Source: Elusimicrobiota bacterium
GTDB taxonomy: Bacteria; Elusimicrobiota; Elusimicrobia; Elusimicrobiales; Elusimicrobiaceae
Assembly: GCA_023393825.1 (NCBI GenBank)
Contig: JAEXBW010000031.1
Coordinates: 1 to 7,276, forward strand
Direction of reading: 5' to 3'
Length of the DNA: 7,276 bases
Below the pieces are notes generated by a model that saw nothing but the letters and a program-made list of their open reading frames with translations, made no database searches and was not told where the DNA came from. A program made the position numbers and the translations under genes. Positions 1-5,192 of the stretch are shown here, piece by piece; position 1 is the stretch's first letter, and each line of letters opens with the position of its first letter.

Positions 1-2
1 GT

Positions 3-31
3 TTGCCACATAAAATATTAATTAGTAAAAT
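3..31 (+). promoter_or_regulatory. Candidate promoter of the acyl-ligase/cca operon
   Basis: TTGCCA at 3-8 and TAAAAT at 26-31 are separated by 17 bases, a fair sigma-70-type arrangement. The -10 lies inside TTAGTAAAAT, a 10-mer that recurs in the candidate promoter before the tRNA gene (3256-3265). The -10 ends only eight bases before the ATG at 40, so transcription would start at about 38 and the mRNA would be nearly leaderless. That agrees with the absence of a well-spaced Shine-Dalgarno sequence. Nothing upstream of base 1 is visible, so the ligase could instead belong to a longer operon. Confidence 0.38.
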
Positions 32-39
32 AGAAAGGT

Positions 40-1662
40 ATGATAAAACAGACAGATCTTTACACCGCACTTACCTCCAGTGCATATAGAAGGCCGGAGG
101 CCGTCGCGATTATAGCGGCCGGTAAAAGCTGGACTTATCACGAACTGCTGATGAACGTAGACCGCGCATCTGATATGTTCTGGGAACACGGCATAAGAAA
201 GAATGATAAAGTTGCCGTAGCGTTAAGGAACTCGGTTGAAGCCGTTATAGCCAACTACGCTTTATATAAGATAGGGGCGGTTTCCGTACCTATAAACTTT
301 ATGATATCTAAGCCCGAAGAGCTTAAATTCATAATGAATGACTGCGGTGTTAAAATTGTCGTAACCCAGGCCGAATTTTTGCGCCATTACGCGGCCGTCA
401 AAAAAGATTTGCCCGAACTTAAATATATACTTTCTACGGACGAAATTTCCTCCAGCGTTAAAGAACTTAACGACCCTGATATAAAACTCTTTTGGCCTAC
501 CGTGCAGGCAAGTAAATTTAACAGCGAAACACTGTCCTGCCGCGCGGAGATAGATGATATAGCAATGCTGCTTTACACCTCCGGCACAACAGGCCAGCCC
601 AAGGGCGTTATGCTTACGCATAAAAACATAATGTCGGACCTTATGTTTGTAGTCCTTTGCTTTAAACTGACGGAAGAAGATGTTTTCCTTTGTATATTGC
701 CTATGTTCCATACTCTTGCGTGGACGGCTAATATAGTTTTGCCGCTTACTTTGGGCGTAAAAACAATTATTATGGCCAATATCACACCCGCTTCCGCTTG
801 GCTGCACCTTATGGGCAGGGAAAAGGTTACCATTATGGTGGCGGTTCCCCAGCTTTACAGCGTGCTGGCAAAAGAGGCTAAGGGTCTTAAAAGGCTTTAT
901 TTGCAATATTGGGCATTTAGAAAAGTGCGCTTTTGCATATCAGGCGCGGCCCCTTTAAATAAGGAAACTCAAGCCCACTTTGAACAGCAACTCGGCTTGC
1001 CTATTTTGGAAGGCTACGGCCTTACCGAAACCAGCCCGATTGTAAGCGTTAATACGGAAAATAATTTAAAGACAGGCGCCGTAGGCATAAACCTGCCTTA
1101 TGTAAAAATCAAAATTGCCGACGATAACGGTAACGAACTTCCGCGTAATGTGGAAGGCGAAATATGCGTTAAGGGCGATATTGTTTTTAAAGGTTATTAC
1201 AATAACCCCGCCGCCACGGCCGAAGCTTTTGATAAAGACGGCTGGTTTAAAACAGGCGATATAGGCATACTTGACGATGAAGGTTTTATCTTTATCCGCG
1301 ACAGAAAGAAAGATATGATTATCATCAAAGGTTTAAAGGTTTTTTCCGCTCAGGTGGAACACGTTATTAACGAATACCCAGGCATAGAAGAATGTGCCGT
1401 TGTAGGCGTCCCCGACGGCCACGGCGGAGAGTTTATTAAACTTTACGCGGTAAAGAAAACGGGTGTTGATTTTAACGAAGCCGCTTTCAGAAAGTTCCTT
1501 AAAAACAATCTGGACAACTACAAACGTCCGCGTGATATAGAATTTATGGAAGAACTTCCAAAAAATTCTTTAAGAAAAATTCTTAAGAAAGACCTTAGAA
1601 AAGACGCCGTGGAAAAACTTAAATCGCGCCTTGTTCCCGTAACATCGGGCGATGATTTATAA
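40..1662 (+). CDS. AMP-forming acyl-CoA (or acyl-ACP) synthetase, long-chain fatty acid type
   Basis: This is a complete 540-residue member of the ANL superfamily, the usual length for FadD-like ligases. Such enzymes activate a carboxylic acid with ATP to an acyl-AMP and then pass it to CoA or another thiol. The P-loop YTSGTTGQPKG is at residues 179-189, PMFHTLAW at 221-228, the A5 motif GYGLTETSP at 325-333, the A7 motif GWFKTGDIG at 401-409 (with the ribose-binding Asp407), and the hinge/A8 region DRKKDMIIIKGLKVFSAQVE at 421-440. The A10 lysine is probably Lys513 in PKNSLRKILKKDL; the usual Gly before that Lys is Arg here. No signal peptide or transmembrane segment is apparent. In-frame stops at 19 and 31 make ATG 40 the first available start. 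AGAAAGG sits only one base before it, poor spacing for a ribosome site. The cca-like gene follows after 4 bases, which suggests co-transcription. The PMFHT-type region suggests a fatty acyl substrate, but chain length and acceptor cannot be read from the sequence. Confidence 0.9.
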   Translation: MIKQTDLYTALTSSAYRRPEAVAIIAAGKSWTYHELLMNVDRASDMFWEHGIRKNDKVAVALRNSVEAVIANYALYKIGAVSVPINFMISKPEELKFIMNDCGVKIVVTQAEFLRHYAAVKKDLPELKYILSTDEISSSVKELNDPDIKLFWPTVQASKFNSETLSCRAEIDDIAMLLYTSGTTGQPKGVMLTHKNIMSDLMFVVLCFKLTEEDVFLCILPMFHTLAWTANIVLPLTLGVKTIIMANITPASAWLHLMGREKVTIMVAVPQLYSVLAKEAKGLKRLYLQYWAFRKVRFCISGAAPLNKETQAHFEQQLGLPILEGYGLTETSPIVSVNTENNLKTGAVGINLPYVKIKIADDNGNELPRNVEGEICVKGDIVFKGYYNNPAATAEAFDKDGWFKTGDIGILDDEGFIFIRDRKKDMIIIKGLKVFSAQVEHVINEYPGIEECAVVGVPDGHGGEFIKLYAVKKTGVDFNEAAFRKFLKNNLDNYKRPRDIEFMEELPKNSLRKILKKDLRKDAVEKLKSRLVPVTSGDDL

Positions 1663-1666
1663 ATAA

Positions 1667-3172
1667 ATGAAAACTCTGCAAAATCTTCTTTGCCGCATAA
1701 CCCCGAACGCGTATTACGTGGGCGGGGTTGTGCGCGACAGCTTCCTTAAAAGATATTCCGGCGACATAGATTTGGCAATGCCTAAGGAAGAAGTCAAACC
1801 CGCAGCCGTAAAACTTGCCCAAGCTTTAAACGCAACAGCTTTTGAGATGGACGCGGAATTTGGCGTATGGCGCGTTCATTCCAAAAACGGCCTGCAGGTG
1901 GATTTATGCTCCTTTATAGGCAAAGATATAGAAGAGGACTTAAAACGCAGGGATTTTACTATTAACGCGCTTGCTTACCCCGTTTCCGCTTTGCCTGAAA
2001 TTAAAACAAAAAAGAACGGCAAAAAAACTGAAGTCCTTCTTACCAATCTTAAAAAACAGCAACTTTTAGATTTAAACGGCGGCCTTGCGGATATTAAAGC
2101 CAAAACCGTAAGATGCAATGCGCCCGACGTGTTTAAAAAAGACCCGCTGCGTCTTTTGCGCGCTTTCCGCACCTGCGCCGAACTTAATTTTAAGGCAGAG
2201 GGCATAACCCTTGCCAAAATAAAAAAGAATGCCGCTTTAGTTAACAATCCCGCGGGGGAAAGAATACAGGAAGAGTTAAAACGTATTCTTGCCTGCCAAG
2301 GCGCGCGCCAAATGTTGGAACTTATGGATAAAACAGGCGTGCTTAAGTCCCTTTTCCCGATATTGGAGGAGCAAAAAAAATGCGCCGTATGTTATTACGG
2401 CAAAGGCGGCGTGTTTACGCATACTATGGCGGTTGTGGAGCGCGTGGAATATTTACTTTTAAATTTAAAAACCGCTTTTCCAAAACTTTACAAAAAACTT
2501 CAGGCTCACCCGTTGGACCCCGCTCTTTACAAAACCGCCGCTCTTTTGCACGATATTGCAAAGCCCGCAACAGCCAAGATGATGGACGGGCGTTTGCGCT
2601 TTTTCTATCACGAAGAACAGGGCGCAACAATGGCGGAAGAGATTTTAAGAAAATTAAAATATTCCAATGACGAAATAAAACTTATCACAAAGATGATAGA
2701 GTTTCACTTGCGCCCCAGCAACCTTGCCAGCAACGAGATTATTACGGATAAAGGTATATATAAATTTTTTAAGGAACTCGGCCCCGCGGGCGTGCCTATG
2801 TTGCTTTTATGTTGGGCGGATTACACCAGTTATATAACGCCAAAAGAAATGAAGGCGCTTATAAAAAAATCCGCAAACCCTATTATTACGATAGAGGAAG
2901 GCAAACAAAAAGGCAGCCTCGGCAAAACGCTAAGGCATATGCAGGTTGTAAACTTTTTGCTGGGTAAATACTTTAACGAAGCGAAAAAAATTATCCTGCC
3001 GCGCAAACTTATAGACGGTAAAGATATTATGGCCGTGCTAAAAATACCTTCGGGCCGTAAAGTGGGGGAGATTTTGGAACATCTCACCATGGCGCAGATT
3101 GAAGGTAAAGTACAGGACAGGCAGGAAGCCTTGGCGTATCTGCTAAAGCATAAAGCGGAACTTATAAAATAG
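1667..3172 (+). CDS. cca: tRNA nucleotidyltransferase (CCA-adding type) with HD domain
   Basis: This 501-residue protein belongs to the class II CCA-adding enzyme/poly(A) polymerase family, which adds CCA to tRNA 3' ends from CTP and ATP. The nucleotidyltransferase head shows YYVGGVVRD (17-24), the metal-binding GDID (Asp33, Asp35), RRDFTINALA (94-103) and KDPLRLLRAFR (158-168, with Asp159 and Arg162 in the nucleotide-templating positions). The neck contains GERIQEEL (197-204). A Lys-rich insertion lies at about 112-132 before LLDLNGGLADI. The C-terminal half carries an HD-type phosphohydrolase domain: His252 (FTHTM), His295-Asp296 (LLHDIAKP), His315 and His347. Family members can be CCA-adding, partial (CC- or A-adding) or poly(A) polymerases; sequence alone does not settle which. 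The neighbouring tRNA-Gly gene lacks an encoded CCA, so a CCA-adding activity is required in this organism. The start is 4 bases after the ligase stop with no clear Shine-Dalgarno, which suggests translational coupling. Confidence 0.88.
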   Translation: MKTLQNLLCRITPNAYYVGGVVRDSFLKRYSGDIDLAMPKEEVKPAAVKLAQALNATAFEMDAEFGVWRVHSKNGLQVDLCSFIGKDIEEDLKRRDFTINALAYPVSALPEIKTKKNGKKTEVLLTNLKKQQLLDLNGGLADIKAKTVRCNAPDVFKKDPLRLLRAFRTCAELNFKAEGITLAKIKKNAALVNNPAGERIQEELKRILACQGARQMLELMDKTGVLKSLFPILEEQKKCAVCYYGKGGVFTHTMAVVERVEYLLLNLKTAFPKLYKKLQAHPLDPALYKTAALLHDIAKPATAKMMDGRLRFFYHEEQGATMAEEILRKLKYSNDEIKLITKMIEFHLRPSNLASNEIITDKGIYKFFKELGPAGVPMLLLCWADYTSYITPKEMKALIKKSANPIITIEEGKQKGSLGKTLRHMQVVNFLLGKYFNEAKKIILPRKLIDGKDIMAVLKIPSGRKVGEILEHLTMAQIEGKVQDRQEALAYLLKHKAELIK

Positions 3173-3192
3173 CCTTTGATATTTTACGGCAA

Positions 3193-3220
3193 ATAAAACC
3201 CACGTCGTTTTATCTTTTTT
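3193..3220 (+). terminator. Weak candidate terminator after cca
   Basis: ATAAAAC (3193-3199) pairs with GTTTTAT (3207-3213) around a 7-base loop and is followed by C and six T. The 7-bp stem contains one GC pair, so it is much weaker than the other terminators here and may allow read-through toward the tRNA gene. Confidence 0.4.
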
Positions 3221-3246
3221 GCGCTTATTAATAAAATTGCGCTTAT
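3219..3246 (+). repeat. 10-bp direct repeat TTGCGCTTAT, two copies
   Basis: Identical copies at 3219-3228 and 3237-3246 start 18 bases apart. The second copy contains the candidate -35 element of the tRNA promoter. A small operator, a duplication or chance are all possible. Confidence 0.5.
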
Positions 3247-3265
3247 CGGCAGTATTTAGTAAAAT
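3237..3265 (+). promoter_or_regulatory. Candidate promoter for tRNA-Gly and the downstream gene
   Basis: TTGCGC (3237-3242) and TAAAAT (3260-3265) have a 17-base spacer. The -10 sits in TTAGTAAAAT, the same 10-mer as at 22-31. The predicted start near 3272 leaves about 22 bases of 5' leader before the tRNA. An alternative -10, TATGAT at 3267-3272, has only a poor -35. Confidence 0.42.
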
Positions 3266-3293
3266 CTATGATATCAATTCAGACTAAATTTAC

Positions 3294-3364
3294 GCGGGCG
3301 TGGTTCAATGGTAGAACGGAAGCTTCCCAAGCTTTAGACGAGGGTTCGATTCCCTTCGCCCGCT
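3294..3364 (+). tRNA. tRNA-Gly, anticodon CCC, CCA not encoded
   Basis: The 71-base cloverleaf folds completely by hand. The acceptor GCGGGCG (3294-3300) pairs with CGCCCGC (3357-3363). The D stem is GTTC/GAAC (3303-3306/3314-3317). The anticodon stem GAAGC/GCTTT (3319-3323/3331-3335) contains one G-U pair. The loop TTCCCAA (3324-3330) places CCC at 3326-3328 after the invariant T33. The T arm runs 3340-3356 with TTCGATT as loop. The discriminator is T3364, as expected for bacterial tRNA-Gly. The next bases are CTT, so the CCA end must be added after transcription, presumably by the product of the gene just upstream. This isoacceptor reads GGG codons. Confidence 0.95.
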
Positions 3365-3382
3365 CTTTTTAAGAGGGCATCT

Positions 3383-4096
3383 ATGCAGGACGAAATCCAA
3401 AACGACAGTAAAAAAAGCTCAAGAGAAATGTGGTTGTTTCTTATCTTTTTAGACCTTATAGCAACATGTGTGTTCGGCTTTTTCATTTATAAATCTTTCT
3501 TCGGTTTGCCGCAGCAAAACGGCGGGCCGTCTAAATCGGCAGAACCGTTTTTGGAAGAGGTACTTGTTGAGGATATAAAAGCCGAGCCGCAGGAAGTTGT
3601 TTTAACGCCCGCGCCCGCAGCCCCCGCGCAGGAACAAACTGCAGCTGCGCCCGTTGTTCCCGCCCAAGAAGAAGTTAAAAAAGAAGAGCCTGTTGCCGCC
3701 GAGGTAAAAAAGGAAGAGCCTAAAAAAGAAGAAGTTAAAGAAGTAAAAAAAGAAGAACCTAAAAAGGCGGAAGTAAAAACTGATACAAAAAAAGCGGATG
3801 CTAAAAAAGAAGAAGCGCAAAAAAATCAGCCCAAAAAGAAAAGCGTTTTTATAAGCGGCAGCGGTAAAACAAGAAAGGTTACTTTTAAGTATTACGGTAA
3901 TGCAAAAAAAGTTGCTGTCGTCGGCGGGTTTACAATGTCGCGCCCCGTGGCCTTAAAAAAATCCGGCAAAGAATGGAGTACGTCTGTTGTCATTTTCCCC
4001 GGCACATATAAATATATGTTTGTGGTTGACGGCAAAACAATAACAGATCCAAACGGAAGAATTGACGACGGTAAATCCGTATTCACTGCAAAATAA
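3383..4096 (+). CDS. Membrane-anchored protein with Lys/Glu/Pro-rich linker and CBM48-like domain
   Basis: This 237-residue protein has three parts. A short N-terminus with Lys10, Lys11 and Arg14 precedes one hydrophobic segment at about 17-36, followed by Lys37; this suggests a signal anchor with the C-terminus outside the cytoplasm. A disordered Pro/Ala then Lys/Glu linker (about 60-153) contains KKEEP at 99, 109 and 122. The C-terminal domain (about 163-237) resembles the AMPK-beta/isoamylase N-terminal CBM48 module: VTFKYYGNAKKVAVVGGF, then KEWSTSVVIFPGTYKYMF, then VVDGKTITDP and GKSVF. The two glucan-platform tryptophans of the family align with Ser186 and Thr219, and the usual Lys in the YKF segment with Met212, so ordinary glycogen binding is doubtful. 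No catalytic domain is present. AAGAGGG (3371-3377) lies five bases before the ATG. The gene begins 18 bases after the tRNA without an intervening terminator. The CBM48-like call is fairly sure; the role is unknown. Confidence 0.82.
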   Translation: MQDEIQNDSKKSSREMWLFLIFLDLIATCVFGFFIYKSFFGLPQQNGGPSKSAEPFLEEVLVEDIKAEPQEVVLTPAPAAPAQEQTAAAPVVPAQEEVKKEEPVAAEVKKEEPKKEEVKEVKKEEPKKAEVKTDTKKADAKKEEAQKNQPKKKSVFISGSGKTRKVTFKYYGNAKKVAVVGGFTMSRPVALKKSGKEWSTSVVIFPGTYKYMFVVDGKTITDPNGRIDDGKSVFTAK

Positions 4097-4113
4097 AAAA
4101 ATAATTTAGTTTT

Positions 4114-4155
4114 AAACGCGGTTTTGTTAAATAAAAAACAGAGCCGCGTTTTTTT
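4114..4155 (+). terminator. Strong rho-independent terminator after the CBM48-like gene
   Basis: A 15-bp stem (4114-4128 with 4137-4151) has a GC-rich base CGCGG/CCGCG and two G-U pairs. The loop is 8 bases, and seven T follow from 4149 to 4155. Confidence 0.9.
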
Positions 4156-4260
4156 ATTTTATTTTTATAATTTTCAGTCGTAAAAAATCTTTTTTAATGC
4201 AAAAAGAAATATAAAAAATAAATATAAAGAAGAATAAAAATTATAAAAAATATTTATAAA
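4152..4260. other. Extremely AT-rich, A-tract-bearing upstream region
   Basis: The 110 bases up to 4260 contain only about ten G or C. Runs of five or six A or T lie near 4182-4187, 4190-4195, 4201-4205, 4213-4218, 4236-4240 and 4245-4250, with centres roughly 8-12 bases apart apart from one larger gap. This is the look of intrinsically curved DNA or an UP-element just upstream of the promoter at 4265. No coding potential is seen here. Confidence 0.5.
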
Positions 4261-4264
4261 TCTC

Positions 4265-4293
4265 TTGCATTTTATTTGTATTTGTAGTATTAT
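4265..4293 (+). promoter_or_regulatory. Candidate promoter of the H1-like gene
   Basis: TTGCAT (4265-4270) and TATTAT (4288-4293; five of six bases match TATAAT) have a 17-base spacer. The predicted start near 4300 gives a leader of about 32 bases that includes the Shine-Dalgarno. The AT-rich tract immediately upstream could serve as an UP element. Confidence 0.55.
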
Positions 4294-4319
4294 TTGTTTG
4301 AAGTTATATTCTTCTAAGT

Positions 4320-4324
4320 AGGAG
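4320..4324 (+). promoter_or_regulatory. Shine-Dalgarno that fixes the H1-like start
   Basis: AGGAG lies seven bases before ATG 4332. With the promoter and terminator it supports this short, low-complexity frame as a real gene. Confidence 0.8.
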
Positions 4325-4331
4325 AAATAAA

Positions 4332-4496
4332 ATGCCTGTAAAGAAAAAACCAGCAGCTAAAAAAGCTGTAAAAAAAGTAGTAGCAAAAAAACCTGTTGCC
4401 AAAAAAGCAGCAGCCAAAAAGCCGGCCAAAAAAGTAGTAGCAAAAAAAGCAGTTGCCAAAAAACCGGCAAAAAAAGTAGTTGCAAAAAAGAAATAA
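4332..4496 (+). CDS. Histone H1-tail-like, Lys/Ala/Val/Pro-only basic mini-protein
   Basis: This 54-codon frame encodes 24 Lys, 14 Ala, 10 Val, 5 Pro and the initiator Met, with no other residue type. Lys pairs recur every four or five residues throughout, and PAKKVVAKK occurs exactly at 31-39 and 45-53. Composition and spacing resemble the C-terminal tails of eukaryotic histone H1 and the bacterial H1-like proteins (Hc2 of Chlamydia, AlgP/AlgR3-type tails), which bind nucleic acid through charge. A DNA- or RNA-binding nucleoid role is therefore likely but inferred. The frame has its own promoter-like site, an ideal Shine-Dalgarno and a strong terminator, so it is a separate gene and not a fragment; there is no globular domain. 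Low complexity makes homology calls unreliable. Many codons are AAA, giving A runs of six or seven where slippage could occur. The minus-strand Phe-rich frame here is only its shadow. Confidence 0.83.
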   Translation: MPVKKKPAAKKAVKKVVAKKPVAKKAAAKKPAKKVVAKKAVAKKPAKKVVAKKK

Positions 4497-4508
4497 ACTT
4501 TAAAGTTT

Positions 4509-4548
4509 AAAAACAAGGTTTGAACTAAAATTCAAACCTTGTTTTTTT
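4509..4548 (+). terminator. Strong rho-independent terminator after the H1-like gene
   Basis: A perfect stem of at least 14 bp (4511-4524 with 4531-4544), extendable to 16, has a six-base CTAAAA loop. A run of seven T spans 4542-4548. Confidence 0.92.
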
Positions 4549-4629
4549 GCGTCTTATCGACGGGTAAAGAATATCGTTTTTATAAATATATATCTAAATA
4601 TGCAATAATTAAACAGGGGGAAATATAAT

Positions 4630-5127
4630 ATGCTAAATAAAAAAGCTTTTACTCTTATAGAGTTGTTGGTTGTTGTCCTTATAATAGGCATACTTGCCGC
4701 GATAGCTTTACCAAGATACGAGATTGCCGTTGAAGCTACCAGAGCTTCAGAGGCGGCATCCTCTTTAACTGCAATATCCAGAGCGGTTGAAATGTACAAA
4801 CTTGCGCAAGGCCAGCCTACAAATAAATTTGCGGATTTAGATACCTCCATAAGTTCTACAAATGTTTCCGCCACTTCCATGGATACAAAGTTTTACAACT
4901 ACCAAATATCTATTTCCCCCGGAAATGGCACAGGCTATGAAGTTATCGCTACCCGTATAAATTCCTCTTCTCAAAAATATCAATATTATATTTATATAAA
5001 TTATGCCAGAGGCAGAAGCTGCACTGCCAAAACAGAGGAGGCGCGCGAGATATGCGATAAACTTTGCGTAACTCCCACAAACACGCCTTCGCAATCTAAC
5101 GGATATTATTACTGCCCGCTTAAATAA
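4630..5127 (+). CDS. Type IV pilin-like protein (prepilin with N-terminal methylation motif)
   Basis: This 165-residue prepilin has a short basic leader, MLNKKA, then FTLIELLVVVLIIGILAAIA. Prepilin peptidase would cut between Ala6 and Phe7; Glu11 is the conserved Glu+5. The usual Gly at -1 is Ala here. The hydrophobic helix (7-27) leads into LPRYEIAVEATRASEAASSLTAISRA, the alpha-1 region of major pilins and pseudopilins. The C-terminal part has four cysteines (131, 142, 146, 162) that could form two disulfides, one closing the D-region loop. It would be held in the inner membrane and assembled into a pilus or a type II-secretion-like pseudopilus. AGGGGG at 4615-4620, nine bases upstream, supports the start. 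It stands alone between terminators, with no assembly ATPase, platform protein or peptidase gene nearby, so the machinery must be encoded elsewhere. Pilin versus pseudopilin cannot be decided. Confidence 0.9.
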   Translation: MLNKKAFTLIELLVVVLIIGILAAIALPRYEIAVEATRASEAASSLTAISRAVEMYKLAQGQPTNKFADLDTSISSTNVSATSMDTKFYNYQISISPGNGTGYEVIATRINSSSQKYQYYIYINYARGRSCTAKTEEAREICDKLCVTPTNTPSQSNGYYYCPLK

Positions 5128-5146
5128 TTTTAATTTCCCGCAAATA

Positions 5147-5176
5147 AAAAAGCCCTCTTGTTAAAGAGGGCTTTTT
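5147..5176. terminator. Bidirectional terminator between convergent pilin and LOG genes
   Basis: A 13-bp stem (5147-5159 with 5164-5176) is built on GCCCTCTT/AAGAGGGC with a GTTA loop. It has T runs on the plus strand (5172-5176) and, through the A run at 5146-5151, on the minus strand. It lies between the plus-strand stop at 5127 and the minus-strand stop at 5193, so it can serve both units. Confidence 0.9.
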
Positions 5177-5192
5177 GACGTCGGTGTAAAAC

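Noticed and set aside
262..906. Long open frame on the minus strand opposite the acyl-ligase (214 codons)
   Set aside because: It is antisense to a clear full-length gene, has no recognisable domain, and is rich in His, Arg, Phe and Tyr as expected of a shadow frame.
3267..3272. TATGAT as the -10 of the tRNA promoter
   Set aside because: It has no acceptable -35 at 16-18 bases; TTGCGC-17-TAAAAT fits better.
3602..3820. Phe/Arg-rich minus-strand frame opposite the Lys/Glu linker
   Set aside because: It is the complement of AAA/GAA-rich coding sequence; low complexity alone keeps it open.
4495..4508. 14-bp perfect palindrome AAACTTTAAAGTTT after the H1-like stop
   Set aside because: It is all A/T apart from one C and one G, in an AT-rich context next to the true terminator; it is easily explained by chance.
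4304..4516. Phe/Ala-rich minus-strand frame opposite the H1-like gene
   Set aside because: It looks superficially like a membrane protein, but it is the mirror of Lys/Ala codons; promoter, Shine-Dalgarno and terminator all support the plus strand.
4547..4586. Possible pilin promoter (TTGCGT at 4547 or TTATCG at 4554, with TATAAA at 4581)
   Set aside because: The spacers are wrong (28 and 21 bases) and no sigma-54-type GG-N10-GC element was found, so no promoter is called.
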